Made by a program: the position numbers and the translations under genes
Part shown: one piece after another, positions 16,656 through 24,376 of the stretch
Layout: each line of letters begins with the position of its first letter
Numbering within the stretch: the stretch's first letter is position 1
Notes under the pieces: generated by a model
Seen by the model: only the letters and a program-made list of their open reading frames with translations
Told to the model about the DNA's origin: nothing
Database searches by the model: none
Source of the DNA: Acidimicrobiia bacterium
GTDB lineage: Bacteria; Actinomycetota; Acidimicrobiia; Acidimicrobiales; Bin134
Assembly: GCA_009842675.1 (NCBI GenBank)
Contig: VYEX01000008.1
Coordinates: 1-64,000, forward strand
DNA length: 64,000 bases
Reading direction: 5' to 3'

Positions 16656-18047
16656 GTGAGGATTGGTCAGCTCTCGGTGTACTTCGGGCTTTTCGATGAC
16701 GCCATGCCCCCCGGGTTCCGGACGACACGCCTGGACTACGCCGCCGCGGTGGGAGCGATGCTGGCCGACTACGGCGAGGTGGTGGACCCCGGACTGGTGG
16801 ACAGCATGGACCGGGCGGTTGAGGCAGCTGAGGTGTTCGCCCGCGAGGAAGTGGACGTGGTGGTTTTCGCCCCCACCATGGCTGCTCCACCGGCCTGGCC
16901 CGAGCAAGCGCTGAGCGGCGTGGACGTGCCGGTGGTGGTGCTCGGGGCCCAAGAGAGCGGGGTGGTGCCCGACGACTACGACACCGAGATGGCAACCGCT
17001 CGCAGCCTGCCGGTGGGCTTGGTGATGTTCACCAACGTGTTAGTGCGAAATGGGCGTCCTTTCACATCGGCGGTGGGGGAGTTGGGTTCGCCTGAGCTGG
17101 CCGCGGCGCTGGCTCAGGCCATGCGAGCGGCCGCGGCGGTGACCGCGATACGACGGCGGCCGCTGGCCCTGGTGGGCCAGCCCATGGACGGCTACAGCGA
17201 CGTGTTGGCCACCGACGACGAACTGGCTCTGCTGGGCGTGCGGGTGGAGGACATCACCGCCCCGGAATTGTCGGAGGCCTTCGCCGCGGTCACCTCGGCC
17301 CAGGTGCAGAGGGAAGCTGAAGAAGTGGGAAGGACGGCTGATGCCGCCGCGGTTCCCGACGATGTGTTGGAGCGGTCGTGCCGGTTGAGCGTTGCCCTCG
17401 AGGGTCTGTGCGACGCCCGCCAACTGGGTGGTGGGGCGGTGAACTGCCACGGACCCACGCTGCGATGGAATCCGGAGGTGGGGATCACCGCCTGCTTGGG
17501 GGTGAGCAGACTCAGTGAGCGGGGCATCCCGTTCTCGTGTACCGGGGATGTCCCCACCGCCATCGCGCTCATACTGGGCAAGGCGGTGGCTGGCTCGGCC
17601 CTGTATTGCGAGCTCTACCAGCTTGACCTGCCCGGCAATTGGATCCTGGTGGCCAACGGAGGAGAGGGTGACTTCTCGGGTCGGGCGCCAGGGTCAACGG
17701 TTCGATTGCTGCCCGAAGACCACTATCGAGGCGAAAACGGCCCCGGAGTGGCGGTGGCGTTCGAGTTGCCTCTGGGTCCGGCCACTTTGGTGAGCCTGAC
17801 CCCGGCATTGGGGGCGACCGGCGGCTGGATTCTGGTAGTGGCTGAGGGCGAAGTGGTTGGTTCTCGGCATCACCGCATGGAGGGTCCCAACGCCATGTTC
17901 CGGTTCTCGTCGGCGCCGGTGGCGAAGGCCTACCAGCGCTGGTGTCAGGCGGGCGCCACCCACCATGCGGTGCTTCTTCCCGGCGCTCGACACGGAGATC
18001 TGGGCGCGGCGGCCGACTTGCTGGGCATTCAACTGGCCTCGGTGTGA
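16656..18047 (+). CDS. L-fucose/arabinose isomerase-like protein, paralogue 1
   Basis: 463 residues, GTG 16656 with GAGGAAGGAG in front. N-terminal Rossmann-like domains (VDVVVFAPTMAAPP, VGQPMDGY) and a C-terminal catalytic domain (AVNCHGP, IPFSCTGDVPTA, ALYCELYQLD, THHAVLLPG) match the FucI/AraA-like superfamily (COG2407 type), ketol isomerases that use a divalent metal. In relatives I recall, a Glu precedes the GDV/DV segment as a metal ligand. Both paralogues here have Thr (CTGDV), so metal binding or chemistry may differ. Cytoplasmic. Homologous along its length to 18082-19545. Exact sugar unknown. Confidence 0.82.
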   Translation: MRIGQLSVYFGLFDDAMPPGFRTTRLDYAAAVGAMLADYGEVVDPGLVDSMDRAVEAAEVFAREEVDVVVFAPTMAAPPAWPEQALSGVDVPVVVLGAQESGVVPDDYDTEMATARSLPVGLVMFTNVLVRNGRPFTSAVGELGSPELAAALAQAMRAAAAVTAIRRRPLALVGQPMDGYSDVLATDDELALLGVRVEDITAPELSEAFAAVTSAQVQREAEEVGRTADAAAVPDDVLERSCRLSVALEGLCDARQLGGGAVNCHGPTLRWNPEVGITACLGVSRLSERGIPFSCTGDVPTAIALILGKAVAGSALYCELYQLDLPGNWILVANGGEGDFSGRAPGSTVRLLPEDHYRGENGPGVAVAFELPLGPATLVSLTPALGATGGWILVVAEGEVVGSRHHRMEGPNAMFRFSSAPVAKAYQRWCQAGATHHAVLLPGARHGDLGAAADLLGIQLASV

Positions 18048-18081
18048 AGGGCGCGACCTCCCCGGCCTGGTTGCCGCGGCC

Positions 18082-19545
18082 TTAGATCACCACGCAGTCC
18101 ACCCCGGCGAATTTGGCCACCGTGGCCACAGAATGCGCCAAGTGCCCCGGGGCTATGGCGCTGTGGTGGTTGACTCCGGCACTGGCCCAGCGCGTCCATG
18201 CCTCGGTCACCGGGCTGGTGGTGAATCGGAATATCCCTCCTGCGGTGGGGTTTTTGGCCAGCTCTCGGCCGGTGATCTCCCCTTCGGCCACTACTAGACC
18301 AAATCCCGAGGGGTGACCGGGCTGGTGGGCGAACCCCACCAGCGATGCGGGGCCAGCGGGCAGCTCGAAGCGCACTCGAAAGCCAGTGCGGCGGTCGTGG
18401 GCGAACCACGGATTGGGCTCGAAGCCGGGGGTCCGCCCTTCGATGGTCCAACCCAGGTCGTGCTCGCCGGAGTTGGCAATGGCCACCTCGCCGGTATCGA
18501 AGTCGATGGCTTCGACCTCATGGTAGAGGGCGGCGCCAGACAGCCCCTTGGCCACCAGCATGGCCACTGCGGTGAGCACGTCACCCGTGCAGCTCCAAGG
18601 AATGCCCCGAGTGGTCTCGCAGCCCAGACCGAAGCACGGAGTAAGCCCCGGCTCTTCGCCGAAGCGGATCTCGGGAACGTGGCAGTTCATGGCCCCGGCA
18701 GCGATGGCGTTGTCTCGGTCCAGGGTCTCCATGGCCACGGCCAGTCGCAGCGTTCGGGATAGGTCCTCTTTGCGCTGACCGGGTTGGTGTATGTCGGCGC
18801 CAACCGCGAAGTGCCGATCAACGTCTTGTCGCCGGGCCTCGACCTCGTCATCGGTCACCGCTTGGTAGCGGTCCCGGACTTCCTGGGGGCTGATTCTCAC
18901 TACCTGCATTCCCAGGGCCCGTTGGAGTTCGTCGTCGTCGGCGTCCACACATACGTATCCGTCCATGGGATGGCCTACTCGGGCCAACCGGGCCCCTTGG
19001 AGCCGATACGCCACCGCTCCGGCGCGGAGCCGGTCGGCCACCGAAGCACCGGCTGTCGAATTCCCTGTCGACGACAGCACGAGATCAAATGGCCGACTCG
19101 TTCGGTGGAGCAGGTTGGTGAGCATGGGCGTTCCCACGGTGGCGCCCAGCGACGTGATATGGGAGGCATCGAACTCCGAAGAGATGGTGGTGGAGTCCTG
19201 TAGAGCCCAGATCACCACGGGCTGGGGGAGCTGGTCCAACATGGCCTGGACATAGGCTGGCGGCACCGCCATCGTCTGCACCACCAGAACAGCGTCGGGC
19301 CCAAGGCCAGCGACCTCGGCCCCCATGCTCAGTCCCCGTTCGGTGCTGTCGACCAGTCCCTGCCACACCACCTCTACGTCCAGCTCGCCCAACTGGTCGG
19401 CCACCGCACTCAGCAGGCTCTCGCGGCCGGTGCGAAGCGCTGGCCCCACCGTGGGTTCCCAGAAGTCCCAGTACGGGGCGACCACGGCGACCCGGGGGAG
19501 TACCGGTCGGCGATGGCCCGGTTCGTTTGGGGTGGGTATACTCAT
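18082..19545 (-). CDS. L-fucose/arabinose isomerase-like protein, paralogue 2
   Basis: 487 residues from ATG 19545; a longer frame upstream would run through the operator and lacks homology. Same domain plan as paralogue 1: VAVVAPYWDFWEP start, VGHPMDGYVCVDADDDE, AMNCHVPE, IPWSCTGDVLTA, ALYHEVEAIDF, and an NHHSAIAPG C-terminal His motif. The shared CTGDV lacks the usual Glu. The two paralogues converge tail to tail (35-bp gap), which suggests an old inverted duplication or a two-subunit enzyme. A -10-like TAACGT lies within operator site 6, 8 bases before ATG, and no ribosome site is seen, so the mRNA is probably leaderless. Confidence 0.82.
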   Translation of the reverse strand: MSIPTPNEPGHRRPVLPRVAVVAPYWDFWEPTVGPALRTGRESLLSAVADQLGELDVEVVWQGLVDSTERGLSMGAEVAGLGPDAVLVVQTMAVPPAYVQAMLDQLPQPVVIWALQDSTTISSEFDASHITSLGATVGTPMLTNLLHRTSRPFDLVLSSTGNSTAGASVADRLRAGAVAYRLQGARLARVGHPMDGYVCVDADDDELQRALGMQVVRISPQEVRDRYQAVTDDEVEARRQDVDRHFAVGADIHQPGQRKEDLSRTLRLAVAMETLDRDNAIAAGAMNCHVPEIRFGEEPGLTPCFGLGCETTRGIPWSCTGDVLTAVAMLVAKGLSGAALYHEVEAIDFDTGEVAIANSGEHDLGWTIEGRTPGFEPNPWFAHDRRTGFRVRFELPAGPASLVGFAHQPGHPSGFGLVVAEGEITGRELAKNPTAGGIFRFTTSPVTEAWTRWASAGVNHHSAIAPGHLAHSVATVAKFAGVDCVVI

Positions 19546-19548
19546 CGC

Positions 19549-19562
19549 TGGAAACGTTACCA
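19549..19562. promoter_or_regulatory. LacI-type operator, site 6, overlapping a probable -10
   Basis: TGGAAACGTTACCA, 13 of 14 matches. On the minus strand it contains TAACGT (19559 to 19554), a TAnnnT -10 placed 8 bases before ATG 19545. The whole divergent gap is only 35 bp. Confidence 0.8.
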
Positions 19563-19580
19563 AGGGGGAAGGGTCGCCAG

Positions 19581-20699
19581 ATGCCTGAGACCAGGATCGA
19601 GTTCTCTGAAGTGGTGGGGCGACGGGTTCGCCTCGGATCGTGGGAAGACCAGAAGATCTCGACATATCGGAAGATCGCCGAGAACATCGAAGCCGGAGAC
19701 TGGGACAGCGCGGCCGACCTGGCTGACTACTTCACCGACGAGGCCAACGTGTGCTTCAGCCTGTATCGCCAGTGGATAAACGACCTGCGGGGTTTTCTGC
19801 GAGATAGCGGGGCATCGGCCGAGGAAGTTGAGGCCATCGACGCCGACGTGCAGTCCAAGCTCACCTGTCCCGACGGACGCGAGTGGAATCCCCACCGTCA
19901 TTGGGATCAGTATCGCACCGAGCAGCGCCAGCTGTTGGCCAGCATCTATCGGGAGCAGCCTGCTGAGGCGCTGGAGAACCTGGCCGCCATGAAGGAGACG
20001 TGGCGACAGACCCACGACCGCGACGTCGACCACACCTACGGACTCATGTCGGCCATTCAGGAGCGCCACGGGGCCCAGGGCATCGCCGACATGTACCAGC
20101 GGGTGCTGGTTCCACTGTTCTCATGGCGGTACAACAAATTCGACATCGACCAGCACCCGTGGGACGAAGGGCTGGAGACGCTGATGCTGGTGGCTTGTGA
20201 GGCCATGCGGGGCCACCTGGTCGGCCCCGAGCGGACCGGCGATTTCGAGCTGGTGGAAACCGACGACCGATTCGTGCTGCGGTTCGATCCCTGCGGGTCG
20301 GGGCAGCGGACCGTGCGGGGCGACTGGATCGAGGACACGCCGGCCCGAATGGACCCTCCCTACAACTGGGACGTGGCCAAAGAAGAGGCCTCGTGGAATC
20401 ACTTCACCAAGGGGGTCTGCCTCTATTGCGCCCACTGCATCGTGTTGATGGAAGAGCTTCCCATCGACCGCTTCGGTTATCCGGTTCGGGTGATCGATCC
20501 GCCGGTGTATCCCGACACTGACCGGGATCCCGATGTCCGCCAAAAGTGCCAGTGGCAGATGTTCAAGGACCCCACCCAGGTGCCCGAGGAGTATTACCTC
20601 CGGGTTGGTCGGACCAAGCCCGACCGGTTCGGGTCGAGCAACTTCGACGCCCCCGAGCTGCCCGACGCCGGAGCGCTCGGTATGCCCGGAACCGGCTGA
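19581..20699 (+). CDS. Unrecognised cysteine-motif protein, copy 2
   Basis: 372 residues from ATG 19581, behind AAGGGGGAAGGG. Homologous throughout to the protein at 2470-3606. Conserved landmarks: GDWDSAADLADY near the N terminus, W.QTHDRD in the middle, FDPCGSGQR, C-x2-C-x2-C (GVCLYCAHC), GYPVRVIDPP, then KCQWQMFK..TQVPEEYY and VGRTKP. No name can be given; five conserved cysteines suggest metal, Fe-S or corrinoid-like chemistry (inference). It is the first gene of an operon with a zinc alcohol dehydrogenase and is divergent from isomerase-like paralogue 2, sharing operator site 6. The two copies lie near the two ends of the catabolic gene set. Confidence 0.82.
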   Translation: MPETRIEFSEVVGRRVRLGSWEDQKISTYRKIAENIEAGDWDSAADLADYFTDEANVCFSLYRQWINDLRGFLRDSGASAEEVEAIDADVQSKLTCPDGREWNPHRHWDQYRTEQRQLLASIYREQPAEALENLAAMKETWRQTHDRDVDHTYGLMSAIQERHGAQGIADMYQRVLVPLFSWRYNKFDIDQHPWDEGLETLMLVACEAMRGHLVGPERTGDFELVETDDRFVLRFDPCGSGQRTVRGDWIEDTPARMDPPYNWDVAKEEASWNHFTKGVCLYCAHCIVLMEELPIDRFGYPVRVIDPPVYPDTDRDPDVRQKCQWQMFKDPTQVPEEYYLRVGRTKPDRFGSSNFDAPELPDAGALGMPGTG

Positions 20700-20711
20700 C
20701 GGGAGCTCGAC

Positions 20712-21734
20712 GTGCAGGCGGCTGTGCTGCGGGGCTACGGGCAAGCACTGGATCTTGTTGAGCGGCCGGCTCTGACCCCCGGAACCGACCAGGTGGTTGT
20801 GCAGGTCAAGGCCTGTGGCGTGTGCGGCAGCGACGTGTTTCTCCGCAAAGGCGGATTCGACTCGGTGCTACCCATCGTGCCCGGCCATGAGGCTGCTGGG
20901 GTGGTGGCCCGGATCGGTCCGGGGGTGGACGGCGTGCGAGAAGGCGACCCGGTGGCCCTCTACTACATCGAGCACTGCGGGCAGTGCTCGATGTGCTCCA
21001 TCGGACGGGTGAACATGTGCCTGTCGGTGCGCCGAATGGGCGTGGAGTACGACGGTGCCTTCGCCAGCGAGGTGCTGGTTCCGGCCCGCAACATCATCCT
21101 GGTGGAACCGGAGGACGATTTGGCCGCGGTAGCGGTGCTCACCGACGCGGTGGCCACGCCGTACCACGCCCTCGTGAGGATTGCCGATGTCCAGCCCGGG
21201 ATGACCGTGGTGGTGTTCGGCATCGGCGGGATCGGGTCGAACGCCGTCCAGGTGGCTGCTCATCTCGGCTGCGACGTGATCGCCGTCAGTCGCTCGCCGG
21301 CCAAGCTGGAATTGGCTGAGCAGCTCGGCGCTCGGGTGCTCATTTCTGCGGCTGACGACGCCGGTGACGTGGTGGAAGCCGTCCGCGCCGCTGCCGGACC
21401 GGGAGGCCCGCCCATCGTGGTCCAAACCGTGGGGTCGGCCGAAGTGGACGCCCAGGCCGTTGCTGCGGTGGGCATCGGAGGCCAAGTGCTGCTCATCGGC
21501 TCGAGCGTGTCGCCATTCTCCATTCGGGCGGTGGATCTGATCTGGAAAGAGGCGTCGGTGCATGGTTCTCGAGGCTTTGTTCCCGACGACATTCGCGAGG
21601 TGCTGGCCTTGCACCGGTCGGGCGTCTTAAAAGTCGATCATTTGTTGGGCCGCCAGCGTCCCTTGTCAGAGGCCAATGAGGCGCTCGACGACCTGGAGGC
21701 CGGAAGAGTGCTGCGCTCGGTGCTCATTCCGTAG
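20712..21734 (+). CDS. Zinc-dependent medium-chain alcohol/polyol dehydrogenase
   Basis: 340 residues, GTG 20712 with GGGAG upstream. Catalytic zinc motif CGVCGSD with GHEAAG, the four-Cys structural zinc loop (CGQCSMCSIGRVNMC), and the cofactor motif VFGIGGIGSNAVQ. It fits threonine- or sorbitol-type MDR dehydrogenases that oxidise secondary alcohols of polyols or amino alcohols with NAD. It sits 12 bp after the cysteine-motif gene, so the two are probably co-transcribed from the operator-6 promoter. Substrate unknown but likely a sugar or sugar acid. Confidence 0.92.
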   Translation: MQAAVLRGYGQALDLVERPALTPGTDQVVVQVKACGVCGSDVFLRKGGFDSVLPIVPGHEAAGVVARIGPGVDGVREGDPVALYYIEHCGQCSMCSIGRVNMCLSVRRMGVEYDGAFASEVLVPARNIILVEPEDDLAAVAVLTDAVATPYHALVRIADVQPGMTVVVFGIGGIGSNAVQVAAHLGCDVIAVSRSPAKLELAEQLGARVLISAADDAGDVVEAVRAAAGPGGPPIVVQTVGSAEVDAQAVAAVGIGGQVLLIGSSVSPFSIRAVDLIWKEASVHGSRGFVPDDIREVLALHRSGVLKVDHLLGRQRPLSEANEALDDLEAGRVLRSVLIP

Positions 21735-21764
21735 CCGCCGTCAAGTAGCCCCTCCGTACGCGAG

Positions 21765-21793
21765 TTGCGCTCTCAATAAACCCCCACTAGTTT
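21765..21793 (+). promoter_or_regulatory. Promoter of the ABC importer operon
   Basis: TTGCGC, 17-bp spacer, TAGTTT. The predicted start (about 21800) falls at the edge of operator site 7, a position where a repressor would block initiation. Confidence 0.5.
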
Positions 21794-21799
21794 TTCGCC

Positions 21800-21813
21800 T
21801 AGAAACGTTTCCA
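21800..21813. promoter_or_regulatory. LacI-type operator, site 7 (ABC importer)
   Basis: TAGAAACGTTTCCA, 13 of 14 matches to the palindrome, 35 bp before the binding-protein start. Confidence 0.82.
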
Positions 21814-21848
21814 GCCAGGGCAAAAGCCCGGCGACGAGGGGAGATACG

Positions 21849-22805
21849 ATGAGCAAGAGTCTCAAGATGGTGATCGCCATTCTGGCGGTCTTCATGCTGG
21901 TTGCCACCGCGTGCGGCAACGACGACGACGGGGCCGACGGGACCGTGGGTTATATCTCCCTGGGAGATTCGGTGCCGTTCGTCAAGCTAGTTTCGGACTC
22001 GATCCAGCGGGAAGCTGACGCTGCGGGTCTCGATCTGGTGTTCTGCGATTCTGAGATCGACCCGGCCAAGGCGCTGTCATGCGCCCAGCTTCTCGGTCAG
22101 CGGGATGTGGATGTGGTCTTGAACTTCCAAGTCTTCCAGGAGTCCAGCCCGGAGATCTGTGCGGCCTATGGGGGTGTGCCCACCATCGCCATTGACATCG
22201 TGCAGCCGCCTTGTGAAGTGGCCTTCATGGGGGCCAATAACTCCGGCGCCGGGGAGATGGCTGGTGCCGCGCTTGGTAAGTACTTCAAGGACAACTTCGA
22301 CTGCGAGTACGACGGTTATATCTCGCTCGAGTCCACTGCGGCCGGTGCTGCCAACACCGATCGCATGGGCGGCTACCGCACTGGGTTCACCCAGCACTGC
22401 GAAATTGTGAACGAGCGAGTTCTTGACGGCGCCGACCGCACCGACACCGCCCTCGAACAGGTGACCGACTTGTTGCCGGCCATGCCCGGTGAGCGGATTG
22501 CCGTGGTGGCCATCAACGAGGACGGGATCATCGGCGCATTGGCGGCGGCTCGCACTCTGGGACGTGATGGCGACCTCTATTACTCCGGGCAGGGCACTGA
22601 TCCGAGCATCTGGTGCGAGGTCCGCGACAATCCGAACTACGTCGCCTCAACGGCGTACTACCCCGAGCGCTACGGGGAGATTCTGATTCCCGCCGCTCAG
22701 AAGCTGCTCGCGGGTGAGTCCGTTGACAGACTCCTGTTCACCGAGCATGAGATCATCAACTCGGAGAACATTGAGGACATCTACGAGGTCACCGACTGCG
22801 GCTGA
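21849..22805 (+). CDS. Sugar ABC importer substrate-binding lipoprotein (ribose type)
   Basis: 318 residues, ATG 21849 with AGGGGAG. The signal peptide has a lipobox ending LVATAC, so Cys22 is probably lipidated and the protein anchored on the outer face of the membrane. The acidic linker CGNDDDGADG follows. The mature part is a two-lobe type I periplasmic-binding fold related to RbsB (GYISLGDSVPFVKL, MGGYRTGF, VVAINEDGIIGALAAA). It captures the sugar and delivers it to the ATPase and permease encoded next. It is the first gene of the operon and lies behind operator site 7. Confidence 0.9.
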   Translation: MSKSLKMVIAILAVFMLVATACGNDDDGADGTVGYISLGDSVPFVKLVSDSIQREADAAGLDLVFCDSEIDPAKALSCAQLLGQRDVDVVLNFQVFQESSPEICAAYGGVPTIAIDIVQPPCEVAFMGANNSGAGEMAGAALGKYFKDNFDCEYDGYISLESTAAGAANTDRMGGYRTGFTQHCEIVNERVLDGADRTDTALEQVTDLLPAMPGERIAVVAINEDGIIGALAAARTLGRDGDLYYSGQGTDPSIWCEVRDNPNYVASTAYYPERYGEILIPAAQKLLAGESVDRLLFTEHEIINSENIEDIYEVTDCG

Positions 22806-22860
22806 TCTCACTACGAATCTCATAAGCAGTAGCAAGCTGCATTGAGAAGAACACCTGCTG

Positions 22861-24375
22861 ATGAGTGCGATCGATTCTGCGGTGTCGACGGCTCCTGTCA
22901 TCGCTACGGCGGGAATCAGGAAGTCGTTCGGCGGAGTCGAGGTGCTCAAGGGAGTTGACTTAGAGGCTCGTTCCGGCTCTGTTCTCGCCTTGCTGGGCGA
23001 GAACGGAGCCGGGAAGTCCACCCTGGTCAAGATCATTGCCGGGGACTACCGGCCCTCCGCGGGCTCGGTCGTGATCGACGGCGAGGCCCATCACGTCCTC
23101 ACTCCCATAGAGTCGAGGGCTGCGGGCATCGCCATGATCGCCCAAGAGTTCAATGATGCCCCCACCCTGACGGTGGCCGAGAACATCTGTCTGGGTCGGC
23201 TGCCCCAGAAGCGGGGAGTGGTTCAGTGGCGGGAGATGAATCTGCTGGCCCAAGAGATTCTCGAATCCCTTGAAGCGGAGATCGACCCCAAGGCCAACGT
23301 GTCCTCGCTTGCCGTGGGTGAGCGCCAGATCGTCGAGATCGCCCGGGCGCTGTCCAGCGAAGCCCGGGTGCTCATTCTCGACGAGCCCACGGCGGCGCTG
23401 TCCCAGCATGAGGCCGATGTGCTGTTCGAACAGGTACGACGCATGCGTGACCAGGGCAAGGCCATCATCTACATCACCCACCGCCTAGACGAAGTGTTCG
23501 AACTGTCTGATCGGGTACAAGTGTTGAGGGATGGGGATGTGGCTCTCGTCGCCGATACCCATGCCGTTGACCGCAGCCAGTTGGTGGCGGCCATGGTCGG
23601 GCGATACGACATCGTCACCGGCCGACCCAATGATGCTGCCGGAGACCGTGGCGAAGTTGCCCTTCGCTGGCGGGAGGCGTCGTCGCACGGCCGATTCAGC
23701 GACATCAGCCTTGAAGTCTGCCGTGGCGAAGTCGTCGCCTTGTACGGAAAGCTCGGATCGGGGGCGCTGGAAGTGGGGCGCAGTGCCTTCGGACTTGAGC
23801 CGATCCACTCGGGCGAGATCGAGGTTGCCGGTGAGCGAGTCGAGCTGTCGAGCCCGGTTGATGCCGTGATTCGAGGTATCGGCTTTTTGAGCGAGGATCG
23901 CAAGGTCGGAGGGGCATTCGCGTCTCGCCCGGTCGGTGAGAACGTCGCCGTGGCGTCATGGCCGCAACTCGCCACTCGTGGTCTGCTCACCTCCGACACC
24001 GAGCAGAAGGCGTTCGAACGCTGGTATGACCGCTTGTCCATTCGCAGTAAGGGGCGAGCTTCCCAGCCGATGGAAGAGCTGTCGGGAGGGAACCAGCAAA
24101 AGGTACTAGTGGCCCGCTGGCTCGAGCGGGGGGCGGAGGCGCTGGTGTTGCTTGAGCCCACTCGGGGCGTTGACGTCGGCGCCCGCGCCGACCTCTACAA
24201 AGTTTTGCGGGAGCTGGCCGCCGAGGGCGCCGCCATTTTGATCGTCACGTCGGACCATGAGGAAGTGGTGGCGGTTGCCGATCGCGCCTATGTGGCAGCC
24301 AAGGGAAGGATTACCACCGAGCTGCCCGGCGAGGACATCACCATGAGCTTGCTGCTCACCCTGGCAGGAGGATGA
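22861..24375 (+). CDS. Sugar ABC importer ATPase, two nucleotide-binding domains (RbsA type)
   Basis: 504 residues with two ABC domains. Domain 1 is intact: Walker A GENGAGKST, signature-like LAVGERQ, Walker B VLILDEPTAALS, and ITHRLDE. Domain 2 is altered, as in many CUT2 importers: Walker A reads YGKLGSGALEV without GKS/T, and the Walker B Asp is replaced (LVLLEPTRGVD), while LSGGNQQK is kept. Only the first site is therefore expected to hydrolyse ATP well. It powers uptake of the sugar bound by the preceding lipoprotein. Confidence 0.92.
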   Translation: MSAIDSAVSTAPVIATAGIRKSFGGVEVLKGVDLEARSGSVLALLGENGAGKSTLVKIIAGDYRPSAGSVVIDGEAHHVLTPIESRAAGIAMIAQEFNDAPTLTVAENICLGRLPQKRGVVQWREMNLLAQEILESLEAEIDPKANVSSLAVGERQIVEIARALSSEARVLILDEPTAALSQHEADVLFEQVRRMRDQGKAIIYITHRLDEVFELSDRVQVLRDGDVALVADTHAVDRSQLVAAMVGRYDIVTGRPNDAAGDRGEVALRWREASSHGRFSDISLEVCRGEVVALYGKLGSGALEVGRSAFGLEPIHSGEIEVAGERVELSSPVDAVIRGIGFLSEDRKVGGAFASRPVGENVAVASWPQLATRGLLTSDTEQKAFERWYDRLSIRSKGRASQPMEELSGGNQQKVLVARWLERGAEALVLLEPTRGVDVGARADLYKVLRELAAEGAAILIVTSDHEEVVAVADRAYVAAKGRITTELPGEDITMSLLLTLAGG

Positions 24376-24376
24376 G

